From assembly GCA_947069175.1 (NCBI GenBank), contig CAMTDV010000013.1:14055001-14119000 (forward strand): DNA of 64,000 bases. The letters are read 5' to 3'. The translations under genes and the position numbers were made by a program. Shown piece after piece: positions 1-12,041 of this stretch. The notes beneath the pieces were generated by a model, which saw nothing but the letters and a program-made list of their open reading frames with translations, was not told where the DNA came from and did no database searches. Each line of letters opens with the position of its first letter. Positions within the stretch are counted from its first letter, which is position 1. This stretch comes from Scalesia atractyloides. Its lineage: Eukaryota; Streptophyta; Magnoliopsida; Asterales; Asteraceae.

Positions 1-409
1 ATATCTTCATTTTGTTTTAAGACAATATATTAAACAAAACTAAATAATAATATGATATTTAAATTTTATGTAATATAGAAATACAGTTGTATCTTCCTAA
101 TGATGCAATTTAATTGTTGAGTCCGGTTTAAACATATTGAGTCGTATAACCAATAAACTAATAAGATGATTATTTCGCTCTAGTTTTCAAAACATTACTT
201 AGTTGATATATGGTCTAGTTGTGACTACTTTTTTGTACTAATCCTACATATAGGGTGAGTTTTAGAGTTTCGTTCTTAGGTTTTTTTTTCAATTATTAGT
301 TTTTGTGTAGTTATGTCTCTTACATTGTTTATTTGGTATTAACTATCCTCTTACTATGTTGGCCATTTTATATTGCATAATAAATTCTTGAAAACTACAA
401 TTGTTTTCC

Positions 410-545
410 TGTGGTTTGTTGTCGTTTGCACTTTGCCTCCATATATTCTAGTTTTTGTTGTTGGGCTCTCCCTGGTTATCAAATGTAACACTCTGCCACT
501 CTCCTATCATTTGACTATTTGTTGACGTATAAGTACATGTGAAAA
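410..545 (+). repeat. Dispersed repeat, diverged inverted partner at 31815-31940
   Basis: Read on the plus strand this segment aligns by eye with the reverse complement of 31815-31940. Both share, in order, CGTTTGCA, TGTGCCTC-like, TTCTAGTTTT-like, GGCTCT, TGTAACACTCT-like and ATTTGTTGAC-like blocks. The identity of the repeat is unknown; it flanks both sides of the large nest in opposite orientations. Confidence 0.5.
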
Positions 546-599
546 AACTAAATTAACATTTTCCTAATTATAGTATGCCTCCATGTAGTTTTATAATTA

Positions 600-1480
600 C
601 TACACATTGACTCAATTTTCTCCCATCAAATTCAAAACACATGTCATTGAAGTTTGGCTTTATATAGTCAAACATTGTAGTTTGACTTCAGTAAACAAGA
701 TCATCTAACAATTCACCTGAAATTACCTTGTGTTATGAACAGTTTGACTTTATATAGTCAACCATTGCAATTTGACTTCAATAAGCATTATTATCTAACA
801 ATCTGTCTAAAATTGTTAAACATTGTTAAAGATGTCAATTTGACTTCTTTAATTATTATCATGTAACAATTTGCTTGGAATTGTTAATCATTGCACTGCG
901 ACTTTATCTAGTTCATACTAGTTTGACTTTATCTAGTCAAACATTGTAATGTGACTTCAATTCACAGTGTCATCTTAACAATGTGCCTGAAATTACTTGC
1001 TTATGTCCGTACTAGTTTGACTCTATAACACATTAGTCAAATTGTGTCATTCCAGACCTATACAACCTTAGTCAAACTGTTACATTAGTTTGACTATGTA
1101 GCCTAAGCTAAACTATTTCATTAGTTTGAATGTTTCAATGCACATTAGTTTAACTACAGAACCTAAGTCAAACTATTTCAATATGCACAGCAGCCTAAGT
1201 CCAACTGTTGTATTGCACAATTTGACTTCACAATGTACATTAGTTTGATTTCATAACCTAAGTCAAACTATTTCAATGCACATTAGTTTGACTACAGAAC
1301 CTAAAAATGATTCAGTGCACTTTGCAACACCAAAGTCCAACTGTTACATATCCTAAGTCAAATAGCCTAAGTTAAACATCACAACCTAAGTCAAACTGTT
1401 ACAACCTAGCCTAAGTCAAATTGTTAATGAAACAACTTAAGTCACATTACAGCCTAAGTCAAATTGTTAATTAAACAACG
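600..1480. repeat. Degenerate repeat field of TTTGACT / AGTCAAA motifs
   Basis: About twenty copies of TTTGACT or its complement AGTCAAA occur, many in phrases such as CCTAAGTCAAACTGTT or ACATTAGTTTGACTA. Some form short inverted pairs, for example TTTGACTTTATATAGTCAA. The period is irregular, so this is a degenerate minisatellite, not a clean tandem array. The motif contains TTGAC, the core of the WRKY-binding W-box; whether that matters here is unknown. Confidence 0.6.
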
Positions 1481-3022
1481 TAAACACCAACATTGGATCT
1501 TACGTTGTATATATTTTAAGTGTGGAACAGTCATGTCCTAATCCTTCCAACGAGAACTTGTCCTAACCCTTACAACATTTTACACCTTTTCCTTGTAAGT
1601 GTTGAACAATCCTGTCCCAACTCTTCCAACAAGAACCTATTGAAAAATCTTGTCCCAACCCATACCCCAAAGTAACCAATCAATCTCCTAATGTTTTAAA
1701 CCAAGAAAACAAATCCTATACTGAAGTCTCCCGTAATCAATCTCCTACAATCAAAATCCTATACAAATCGTATGTTGAACAATCTTGTCCCAACCCAAAA
1801 CAAATCCTACTCTGATGTCTCCTACAATCAGAAAGCAATACCACATTCTAATGTTTACTACAATGAGGAACACGCCACCGGAGTCTCCACTGCATAACCA
1901 GGATAAATTTAAACCAACATACAGTATTTTTTACTAAAAAACTACCAAAATTATACATTATAAACTACCAAAACTCTAAACTAAGATAATTACATATACA
2001 AAAGCCACAATTAAACATAATCATTGTCACACCCTGACCCGCAGCGGAAATAGAAGTCGGGGCATGATTGGGTTTTCATCAAAGCTCATGACATTTACTA
2101 TAATTAAGTTTCATATTTCATTAATTGAAATTCAAAGGAAATATCCAAACAAAAAGGAACATACAAACACAAGAAATATTGTTCTAAACATGATGTATTT
2201 TATTCATCTTCTAAGGCCAATCCTAAGTGTTCCTCTCCTCAGTCTGTCCACCTGTATCATGCGTAAAATAAAAGTTTGGGTCAACAAAAGTTGGCGAGTG
2301 AATCTAAATTAAACATTTAAACACATTCAATTTCATTGATTAATTTTAAAAAAAAATGTGCAAAGACCATATATGGGCATATGTATATATAAACAAAACC
2401 ACAAACCACATAGTGTCAACAATGTACACTTGCATGATAAATGATGAACTGTGAGATCAAGGCTCAATCAAACGGAGTCGGTCTAATGAGGCACGCGATG
2501 CTCAACTCGTATCCAACGAGGAACTGATGGGCCTTGTATGAATGATTCCACTGAAATGACATAATGTAACCACATATAACAACAACGACAAAAATATACA
2601 CATTAGATCACATGATGGTGTTAGCACAATTTGTTTGAATAAATAAAATATGTAACGACACATGATACACACTAAAACATGAATAAAAAAGGGGAATTTG
2701 TAAGGATTCACTCACAGTGGGTGTGTTTCCTTGAATTGACGACGAACGCACACGAATTTGGATTTAACCACGAGAGAAACTAACCTAAATAATAACGCAA
2801 TAATGTGATAAATAAATAAAAGTTAATATTTTTAATTAATGCTTTTTAGTAGATTTTTAGGTTGTTTTTATGGTAATTTGTGAAATTTTTAAACCTAAAA
2901 AGGCCTATTTTAAGCATTTTAATGATTTTTAAAATGGAATTAACTAACGTAAAAATATATAAAAAATGTGGGTCTTGTCAGACTTGACCGGTCTGACCGG
3001 TTGTTATGTGTATGGATTTGGC

Positions 3023-3284
3023 AGCGTGTGAGGTTCGAACTCGTGACCTCCCGTATATGTGCACGCAGCTCTACCAACTGAGCTACGTGTCTAACCCGAA
3101 ATAGTCTCTGATTTTATTATTCTTATATACTAGTTAGGATATTTCAGAAATTATTTATTTTAAAAAGATTTTAAAACCAGTTGAACCGGTGCACAAAGTC
3201 CGCCTCGAACCCACGACCTATGTTCCGTTTTGCACCCAGCCCTACCAACTGGGCTGGGTGTCTAACCCGGAGATTAAAGAATTT

Positions 3285-3322
<38 letters not shown>

Positions 3323-3457
3323 CTGTATTGTTTTATATTTAAGTTATAAAAATGTCTGTTTTATATAAGGAATTCGGCATCACTTATGAGACTCGAACCC
3401 GGGTTCTTGCAATTCGTGTGCACACAGTCCAACCACTGGACTGTGTGTCTAACCCGG
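3023..3457 (-). other. Array of three tRNA-like modules (sense to the LTR)
   Basis: The modules lie at about 3023-3098, 3190-3270 and 3377-3457, all on the minus strand. Each starts with GGTTAGACAC, has a hairpin of about 10 bp, and then a pol III B-box-like GTTCGA. The hairpin arms differ: ACGTAGCTC/GAGCTGCGTG, CACCCAGCCC/GGGCTGGGTG and CACACAGTCCA/TGGACTGTGTG. The first two have the D-loop-like loop AGTTGGTA. They are not complete tRNA genes, because no 7 bp acceptor stem forms. Confidence 0.75.
3283..3319. repeat. (TA)n microsatellite
   Basis: Uninterrupted TATA repeat between the second and third tRNA-like modules. A shorter (TA)6-7 tract lies at the equivalent place in the young element (about 20208-20222). 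Confidence 0.9.
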
Positions 3458-3737
3458 TTAAAACCCGTTTTTAATTATTTAAATACACTTATTAAACATC
3501 ATCTTCTTCATAAGATTGAAACCCAGAACAAGATCCGACTGAAATTTATTTTTAAACAATTCTGTTTAATTGCTTCAGAATTAACACCTACAGAATAAAA
3601 GATTACATGAATGTTTAAGGAATTATACCGACTAGGAGATGAATTTCGGTTTTCTGGCGGCGGATTCTGGCGAGAGCAGCTTAACTCCGGCGACTTGTTT
3701 TTGCACAGGGATATTCTCGAATGGATGAGCGAGTGAA

Positions 3738-4836
3738 ATGAATTGAGATAGTCTGGTATTTATAGACCATCTCTGCTTGAGTTTTGAATTCAATCATTAA
3801 CCGACATTAATTCAATTCGATTACTGTAATGCCCCAAAAACCCGAATGTTTGGTTACTAGTAAGTTTCTTGTATATGACATGAAGTGGTCTAACTAGTTT
3901 AATTAACCTAGTTAGAATATGTACTAAATAGAAAGAAATGGAAGTTGGAACAATTATAAGCAAATAATAAACTTGAGGGACTAAAAGTGGCATGTGGGTC
4001 AAACTTTATTAAAATCCAGCTTTTATGGGGGGGCATATGTATATGTCGACATATACATATGCACAGGAAGAAGGAAATGGGGTTTTTCCCACAACCTCTA
4101 AATCAAGGCAATTGAAGAAGGATTTGAAGCTAAATCAATGCATGAATGAAGAATTCTTACCTTCTCATCCTAATGAACATGTGGTAAGTTGTAGATTCTC
4201 ATTTAATGATCTTTTTAGAAACGGGTTATAATCAAACCCATAAATTGGTATGAAATTAAGCATGATTATGTGTTAAAATTGTCATATAGAACATGTGTTA
4301 TGAATGTTTTTGATTCATTCGATGTTTGGAAGTAAAACCCATTTGGGATGATGAAGATGCTTGTCATCCATGTCTAATCCTATTGTAAATATGATCAGTT
4401 TATGCGGTGTGTGATATTATGTGTTAGTTAGTTTAAAGAATAGTATGAAATTTGTTTTATTATAGTTGTGTTAATAAGATGAATGCAAGAAGTGGGAATC
4501 AAAGCATGAATGGGTTGTACATTATGCTTAGAAAGTGGTATGCACACCAAGTGTATGATGAAATGTCTAAATGAAGTTAGAACGTGAAATTGTATGAAAT
4601 GGCTTGACATATATGAATGAGATATGTTAATGATGTAGTTAGTAGTAAACTAACTTGTAGAATGCGATAATGCCATGTTTGAAGATCAAGAGAAGGGGTG
4701 AAGTTGAAATGGTGTTGGGTTAGCTTAGTATGGGTTAAGGTGTTAGTTGTGAAGATATGAAATGAATTGAGATAGTCCGGTATTTATAGACCATCTCTGC
4801 TTGAGTTTTGAACTCAATCACTAACTCGACATTGAA
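3738..4836. repeat. 80 bp direct repeat bracketing a 0.93 kb insertion
   Basis: 3738-3815 and 4759-4836 are two copies of the same LTR A segment (GAATTGAGATAGTC...GGTATTTATAGACC...), differing at several sites. The intervening segment starts TGTAATGCCCCAAAAACCCG at 3825, which looks like the start of another LTR. I see no matching LTR end and no short target duplication. The segment has only one short frame (4025-4231), which I do not recognise. Confidence 0.6.
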
Positions 4837-5036
4837 TTCAGTTACACACGCTGATTTTGCAACCTAGGTTTGAAACTGATTTACCCGAAATGGTTGGAGG
4901 TGATTTTTATAACCGAAACAATGAGTGATTTGAATTAAATCGGTTGTCAGTTTCCGATTTGGGTTTCAAAGTTTGCAGGTTAATGCGTATATGCGTATAA
5001 GATTTAATAGGTTCACTTCTAAACACATGTGGTGTG

Positions 5037-5101
5037 TGGTCTAGTGGTGTTTTAGTGTGTGCGGGTTTGTGGGGACCCGGGTTCGACTCCCGGCTACCCC
5101 C
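5037..5101 (+). other. tRNA-like module, antisense to its LTR
   Basis: It contains an A-box-like TGGTCTAGTGGT and a perfect T-arm, CCGGG-TTCGACT-CCCGG. No convincing acceptor stem is visible. Every family A LTR here has one module of this kind close to its start and facing the other way from the main array. Confidence 0.65.
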
Positions 5102-5414
5102 GTTTGTTTATTTATTTATTTATTTTTATTATTTAAGTTTTAACACCTTATTATTAGTTATTATTTTAGTTATATAATTTACTTGTTAATCAACAAAATT
5201 AAATAAACGCACAACGAAATTCTAACAATTACTTGGTTTCACAAACGGAGCGGGTTTTGAAACCCATTTTATATGAATGTTACAATTATAACAAAGATCA
5301 CTAGTCTTGGTGGGGGCGGGTGTAACACCCTGTAAAGTCGGTTCCAATAATATAGTGACACGTGTTGTATTTTTAAATAGTCAATTAAAGACGAATATGG
5401 ACTAAAAGTGACAA

Positions 5415-5675
5415 CATGCTCAAACTGAGCCTCTGAATGACTTTCTGATGTCAACATGCATAAACCTAGCCTCTGAACAACCATTAGTGTCGTCAGGCAT
5501 AAGAACGTAGCCTCTGAACGACCATTAGTGTCGTTATGCATAAAACGTAGCCTCGGAATGACCATTAGTGTCGTTATGCTTAAACTCGGCCTCTGAGTGA
5601 CCGTTGTGTCAACATGCCTAGCCTCTGAGTGACATCGGAGTCAACATGCTTATACTGAGCCTCTGAATGATCCTT
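5415..5675 (+). repeat. 40 bp minisatellite in LTR C
   Basis: About six and a half units begin AGCCTCTGAATGACC (or variants) and continue GTGTCGTTATGCATAAA. Units are 31-41 bp and 70-95% alike by eye. They lie in the U3 part, upstream of the TATA box. Confidence 0.8.
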
Positions 5676-5961
5676 TACGTAGTCCTAACTCTCATATGTC
5701 CTGTTTGATGGACGAGAGTGATTAAATCCAATAATATATGAAAGTTGGATAATGGAGGGATTAAAAGTGTCAACATGTTAATTTATACCTCTGAGTGACC
5801 TTTTGACGAACTGAGAGCTCGACAATGTCTGGGCATAATCCCGGGTATGCCAAGTATTGGCTACGGAGGGCTAAAAGTTTCAAAAAGGTGTTTAAAAAGG
5901 TTTTTAGAAGCTATATAAAGTTAAGGGGTTAAAAGTGTCAAAGTTTGAAAGTGGCCGTGGG

Positions 5962-6015
5962 GCGGTCGCGGACCGCGAGAGACATAGCCTGTGTATCTCG
6001 CGGGGCGCGAGAGAG
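5962..6015. other. Pair of GC-rich perfect hairpins upstream of the LTR C TATA box
   Basis: GCGGTC-GCG-GACCGC (5962-5976) is followed by CCGCGAGA (5973-5980) pairing with TCTCGCGG (5996-6003). The arms overlap, so the two hairpins are alternatives. The GC content is far above that of the surrounding LTR. Confidence 0.6.
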
Positions 6016-6174
6016 CCTTTACTGCAGAAAGTTTGTTTGGCAGCCAAGCAAAACTCCACAAAACCATTTATTCGAAACTATGGACTTGTAATCAGCTATG
6101 CCACGTTTTGGGACACTTGTAAGCTTCCTCTTACACCCCTAAACACCTGGCTTCACCTCCTTTGAGTTCTCCAA

Positions 6175-6185
6175 CTATAAATAGG
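6175..6185 (+). promoter_or_regulatory. LTR C TATA box
   Basis: CTATAAATAGG matches the plant TATA consensus well and lies about 855 bp into the LTR, upstream of CTCATTCAAACACTC-type sequence typical of plant start sites. The U3/R border is inferred to be about 30 bp further on. Confidence 0.65.
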
Positions 6186-8125
6186 TGCTTAAGTTCACCA
6201 TTTCAACTTGCACCTTTCTCATTCAAACACTCTTCTCCCTCCTTTAGAAGTTCCTAGCTAAAAGGAGCATCCAACATAGTTCTTTTGCATCTTAGGAATC
6301 ACTAGTAAGTGTTCCTTCTTTGTGCATTTTCATTTATAGGCTTTTATAGCCAAAAGTCAAGCATTTTACGGAAAACGCTTGACTTTCGGCTAGGACCACT
6401 ATGGTCCAGCCATTGTTCTAAATGAACATGGCTAAGTGATCCTAATAAGGTAGGTGTTAATCCCTATAAAGGGCACCTCCTGAAGATCACGTTTGCTAGA
6501 TCAATTGACGGGTCAAAGTTACGATATTAAAAAGTCAAACATGCCAATTTTTGGAAAAATCATAAATTGATCTTTTATATGTTACGAAACCTATTTTGAC
6601 ACTTAAACAAGTTAGTAATAATTATTAGAACATGTTTAGCTCGTGAATTTCAGTTCTAGGGTCGGTTCGCAACCGAAAGTCGCGAAGTTTGACTTCTGTT
6701 TTGACTTTCGATTCTGACCCGATTTAGATTAGTTAACTACTGATCTAAAGTTGCATTATGATCATAATATAATGTAGCATAACCCTCTGAGGTTATATTA
6801 CATGATCATAATCAGAATCTAAGTTTATGCGCAAGTTCCATAATTATGCCATCTTTGACCAAAATGTCATTTTTGCATAAAACAAGGTTTTAAATAATAA
6901 TGAACTTGAAAATGAGTTTCCTATTGATGTAATATCATAAATAGAATTATTTGGGATGGTAAACCAAATTATAAACTGAGTTTTCAATCAGGTCCTTAAA
7001 CTATGTCGATAAATGACGGTTTTAGCCCTTGTGGCTTATAAAATGGTTTTAATAAAATATTTTCAAGGTGAACCCTTTACCTTGATATGTTATATTAAAT
7101 AACATATTAAAACATTTTAATCTGACCTTAACATCAGTTTTTATAAACATCGCTTAAATACGTCATTTTACAACATAAGTACCGTATCGGCGCATAGTAT
7201 GGTTTTAAACCATATTATTGACCAAGACTTGATACCTACTGAATTTAAAACTTATTCTAAACATATTTACAGTAGGCACAAGTTATAAACTCAGATACCT
7301 AAATAATTTTTAAACTATGTGTAAAATGACCAAAATGCCCCTTCGGTGCATAGTTTGGTCATAAAAGGTAAATTACTGACACTATATCATAAATAAATAT
7401 TTTTCTAGAATACTCATGATTATAAACTTAAAATTTTATTCAAGTTCCTTTTATACGATATGGAATTACCAAAATGCCCTTATGAGGCATAGTTTCGTTT
7501 TAAAACCTTAAAGGGGCATGTAAGTTGATATCCTACTGATATTGTAACTTATAAAAAATATAATGGCATATAGAACTTGTCCATGACTTATCCGGTTACC
7601 CGATATCGCTTTTATGCGTACGGTTAAGTATATATAGCTATTTTACGAAAATTAACCGAAACGAGTTTAACCTTGTCATTTAAGTTTCAAAATCCAGAAT
7701 GTTTATAGTTTACCCATATTATACAAGTCAAGTACTTGTCGGGTTAAACTACATTCTATCCAGTCATCGTTTAATCAAGCGTTATACGTAATGATCATGT
7801 ACACTATTCGGTTTATAAGACCATTAGTATTTAATTGGCTAGCTTATGCCATAATCCAGACTAGAGCCTTGCCAGTAAATGCTATCTGCACTTGGTACTT
7901 TTGTATACGGCTGAGTTATTTAAAAAAATAAAAGAAGAAGACTAGCTCAGGTAAATACTCTCGACTTATTTTCCCTATACGGGCTTGGGATACGGTAAAC
8001 TATTACCGCTTGGTCTGAAATGGGGTCAATCGAATGCCTGTTTGTAGCTAGTAAACCTGCATATTCCGTTTTAATCAGTTTTTTTTATAACTTAAACATC
8101 GGGGGTTAAATTACCGTGTCCTGGA

Positions 8126-9397
8126 TGTCACACCCCAACCGATGGCGGAAACATCGGAGTGAGATGAAATAGATTGCTCAATGCATCATAACACTATTTG
8201 CGACAATATTTAAATCAAAAGTTCCTTTCATTTCATAAATCAAATTGACAATTACATCATAACAAATTCAACAAAAATTACAACATAAAAAGCCTAACAT
8301 TCTAGGTGCGTTTCTATGTCGTCCCTACTAGATTCGTCATATTCAACATCTTTAACATGCAACATGTTAAAATTATAGTTTAATGCAAAAAGTATTGGCG
8401 AGTACACAAGTTTTATATAGCATAAGTACAAAAAGATTTAAACGAATCCACATGTTAAGCTAGCATACAAGATTTATGTAAACATGGCATGCAATCTATA
8501 AGTCAACCCTCGCATGTCACCGCAAAATAGAATAAACTTAACATGACCTCAAGAATACGGGCGGTGCGTTACTCTTATAGCGCTATACATGTTAAGGTGG
8601 AGGCTTTAGCCAAAGTTAATGACGAATAGTATCACATAAGAATGTTCCAAGTATACGAATCATGTATCAAGTAACTATAGCATGTATGATGGATTGTTTG
8701 TGTGATTACGTGTATTTTGATATGTTAACATATTGCACCCAAAAGTGTAGAGCGTAAAAAGGGTGTTCGAGTGTACTTTACAAGTTTTCACTTGTTACTT
8801 CGCAAAGGGTTTGGAGGGTTCGAGGAACACCAAGCTATCTTTTGAAAGTCTTGAACATTCTTGATTGAGAAAGAGCTTTAGAGAGAGAGAGAGATAGAGA
8901 GGTGTTTGAGGTGTGAAATGAGTGTGGGAGGAGGTGGGTTTTAATAGTTGAGGTTTGGGGGTTGAGTTAGGTGAGTGTTAAATGCAAGAAACAGAATCCA
9001 ACAAACACACTTTTGCCCAATCCATGAGCTAGAAACAACTTTCTCCGGATTATGCTATTTTTAGTCCTTAAACTTTGTTTATCTTTCATTTCATGGTAAA
9101 ACTTGATATTTTCGCATGTTTTCAAGTGTATAATGTATATGTAAGTAAATTTTAGGTATCAAATATTAACGTATGAGTATTTGCACGTATAACAAGTATT
9201 GGTTTGATGTAAACACGTATTTAACAATTAAATGCATGTAAGACAAGTATGTATCAGGTATGAATTTCATTACGATCAAAGTCTCGGACTATAAGATTGG
9301 GAAATGAAATACGAATGCGATACGAATAAAGTTTCCATAAATAGAAATACGATTACACTTTCTAATTAAGGAAAGTACAAAAAAATGAGGCATTACA
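8126..9397 (-). repeat. Family B 3' LTR
   Basis: It begins TGTCACACCCCAACCGATGG and ends GAGGCATTACA on the plus strand. The left flank CTGGA (8121-8125) matches CTGCA at 30621-30625 with one mismatch. That marks the outer borders of the whole B array. Confidence 0.88.
8878..8905. repeat. (GA)n microsatellite in LTR B
   Basis: An AGAGAGAGAG tract, repeated at about 13385-13420 and 30085-30120 in the other B LTR copies, with length differences between them. Confidence 0.85.
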
Positions 9398-9433
9398 GTC
9401 TCCCCTCCTTTAGGAAATTTCGTCCCGAAATTT
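9398..9433 (-). promoter_or_regulatory. Polypurine tract with adjacent palindrome, family B copy 1
   Basis: On the minus strand AAATTTCG-GGA-CGAAATTT (9415-9433 region) is followed by CCTAAAGGAGGGGAGAC and directly by the LTR start TGTAATG. The purine run is the expected primer for plus-strand DNA synthesis. The same palindrome precedes the polypurine tract of family A at 25652. Confidence 0.8.
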
Positions 9434-10352
9434 ATTAAAGAGGAAGACTTTGGAAAAGATGTCATTTTGGTGAAAATGTGGCCAAAATCAAGATTTTGAA
9501 GTTTAAAGTTTTTGCGGAGTTCATGTATAAGTGTGTCAATATGTATAGAAATCTTGAAGGATAAAAATGGTAGGTTCCGTGAAACTAATTTGTTTGACTA
9601 AGGTGTTTTTGAGACACCAATCGTAAACGTGTATAAGGATAAGTAAAAACGTGTATGTGTGTGTAAGCAAGTGAGTTTGACCTGGGCTGGACAATTAATT
9701 GGAAGGAATATTTTAAAAGAGTGCGACCTAAGAGGAAGGTTTTAGTATGATTAAGGATGTATATTGATTAAAATGAGCGGTCCGCACTGTAAGTTGTAAG
9801 AAAAGTTTTGTCAGTTCTAAGGCATATTAGTAAAATTACTTGTTGTAGAAAATATTTATTGGAGAGAACTAGGATGGTAAGTATTTACAGTTTCTAAAAG
9901 GTTTTGGCGGTAATAGACCGACTGGTTAAAGTTTGCGCGAGATAAGAGTGAAAGATAGTTTTAAAAGAAAGGAACATTTTAACCAAATTGAGCCGATGGG
10001 GACATTTATAAAAATGGATTAACGTTTTAGGCTGATTTGTTGTAAATAAAGTTTGGATGAAAGGTTAAGGGAAGAATTGGGAAGATCGTTGTATGGTAGT
10101 GAACGATTCAGTAGGTGTATGCGAGGGGTAAAAATGGTATCAATATCGGATAAAATGCGAACATGGAATGTTGAGAGATGCTAGTGATAGGTGTGGCGGT
10201 TAAAGCTAACGCTTTTGAGAATGAAGCTTTGTTAGGGGTAATCGAGTACTAATCACTTCGAAGTGGGGTCACTAAATTTGTTATGCATCAAATGTATTTA
10301 ACAATGTCCGGGAAAACACCGAATTTCTCATGGCACGTTTTATGAAAGTTTG

Positions 10353-10421
10353 GTAGCATGGTAGGGACACTTATATATAGGAAGTACCAGCGGCGTATCC
10401 ACCATGTTCACACCATGTTAC
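10353..10421 (-). other. Core hairpin module, family B copy 1
   Basis: On the minus strand the core GGTGGATACGCCGCTGG, ACTTCC and TATATATAAG is nearly identical to that in family A (24086-24120 and three more). The flanking arms are different in sequence from those of family A but again complementary: GTAACATGGT...AACA against TGTCC...ACCATGCTAC. A similar short frame on the plus strand (10358-10609) is a by-product. Confidence 0.65.
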
Positions 10422-12041
10422 GTTATTTCGCTATTCGGTGTCATGTTACGTTCCGTGTTGCGATAAACAGTAGAACCCACTATGATTTTCATGCGCCTAC
10501 CAATATAATCCCGTGTGCACCCGCGATTATTTTGGTCATGATCCGCATAGTTTGTACTAGTAGTGTACGGGTCATGTTACATCTAGTAAGCAAAGGTTAT
10601 GTAAGATAACGTATAAAAATTAAGTATGTAAGCATGATTGTATGTATGTATGAGTGTGTCGAACGTAAGTGAAACCACTCGGGTTATGCTTACTTATAGA
10701 TTCCAAGTATGACTACCAAGTAGTGCGAATGCATAAATTTTGAGTATGATTGAAGACAAATACATTATACATTAGCATGCAGTATCGAGCGTATAGGTGG
10801 AATAAAATGGGATTTAGCATATATAAGCTACCATGAAGTTACGAGTGTGTAAAATATGAAGCGTAATGGTGGTATGCGTAATATTGCCATGTAATATTGA
10901 CAATGTAAATAGAAACGTGTAATGCAATATGCATATGTATGGTTGCTTAAGTCAAAACATTGAGTTGGTTGAAATAAAATAAGTCGGGTTTGTCGGGAAT
11001 GAAGGACCAAAATTGTGAATGTCGGGTGAATATTGAAAAAAGTATTAATTTTTGATGTAAAATGTGGTTTTTAAAAAGAAATGCTACTTTGGTTTTAAAA
11101 TTTGTATTCGTATATGAAATTTTCTTGCCCATGTGTTCAGATTTAGATTTGCGTATTTCGAAAATGTTGTAAAATAGTGAGTTTGCTTTATTTTATTGGT
11201 GCAAAAAAAGTCGTGTTTTGAAAATTTTCAGGTAAAACTAAAAATTTTGAAAAGTATTTTAGCAAAGTACTTATACGTATGTGAGAGAAAGTTTTCGTTG
11301 ATTTCTTGTTGGAAATAAAATGCCTTTAAAATGGTAGTATAAATGAGTGTGTTCTAGTGATTGGATGAATTATGAAAATCGTGGGCAAGAGGTTCAGTAG
11401 ACCATCTAAGTTTGATAGATAGCTTTTCATAAGATTTTGAAAATTTGGGAAAGAAACATTTAAAGTATCATTAGGGGTTTCGTGTATGTGATTTACGTAA
11501 AAAGTTGTAGGTGAGAAATCGTTTGGATAAAATAGTAAGGTTCGAGGTTTATGCATAAATGAGAAAAATTGAAATAATGATAAAAGGTTTAGGTATAAGT
11601 TTTGATCTAGTGATTGTTGTGAAAATAGTCGAGTTGGAGTTGGACTTCGACTCATTTCTCCAACTTGAGTTTTGCGAAAAAAGACATCTAGGTAATCGAC
11701 AATAAAAATCACGTTTGAGCATGTAAGTATTGTATAACATGTATGAGTTCATATAGGTGACATAAGCATAACAAGTATTTAATAGTATAAACACGTATGA
11801 TTGTGTAAGGAGTATGAATTTAGTTGGTTTGTGAGAATTATTATTGTTTTTTATTGCGATAGACGTGCGAAGCGTGTGTCGGGTTGAAATGAACGAGGTA
11901 ACAAGTATTAAAACATAGAAATTGAGATAACATAAAAGATAGGCTTAGTAAAATATTGGAGTGCCTTGGGTTGAGAAACGTCAACTATTCCAAAGTGAAT
12001 CGGAGATCCTTTCAAATTAGAGGAACGTGCTTTGGCCTATA

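Larger units (their letters stand above)
1..2024. other. Non-coding AT-rich flank left of the LTR nests
   Basis: I see no open reading frame that resembles a protein family. The stretch holds a short element-like segment at about 410-545, a field of TTTGACT/AGTCAAA motifs at about 600-1480, and then CA-rich sequence with repeated phrases around CTTGTCCCAAC (1550-1800). It ends at the target duplication of the solo LTR that starts at 2025. Confidence 0.7.
2025..5284 (-). mobile_element. Solo LTR of family A, with a 1 kb internal insertion
   Basis: It begins on the plus strand with TGTCACACCCTGACCCGCAG, the complement of the family A LTR 3' end, and finishes with ATGTTACA at 5284, the complement of the LTR start TGTAACAT. 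The flanks are ATCAT (2020-2024) and ATTAT (5285-5289), a 5 bp target duplication with one mismatch. No internal retroelement sequence follows either end, so it is a solo LTR left by LTR-LTR recombination. It is clearly diverged from the young copy at 18770. It carries three minus-strand tRNA-like modules and one plus-strand module. Confidence 0.85.

Noticed and set aside
2025..5284. A complete retrotransposon with two LTRs at 2025 and 5284
   Set aside because: There is only one start and one end, with no PBS, polypurine tract or interior between them; the middle is LTR sequence plus one insertion.
10358..10609. 83-codon frame, also present at 14935-15129
   Set aside because: Both copies lie antisense in tandem copies of the B interior that are nearly identical in DNA, so conservation of the frame carries no information. 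It overlaps the core hairpin.
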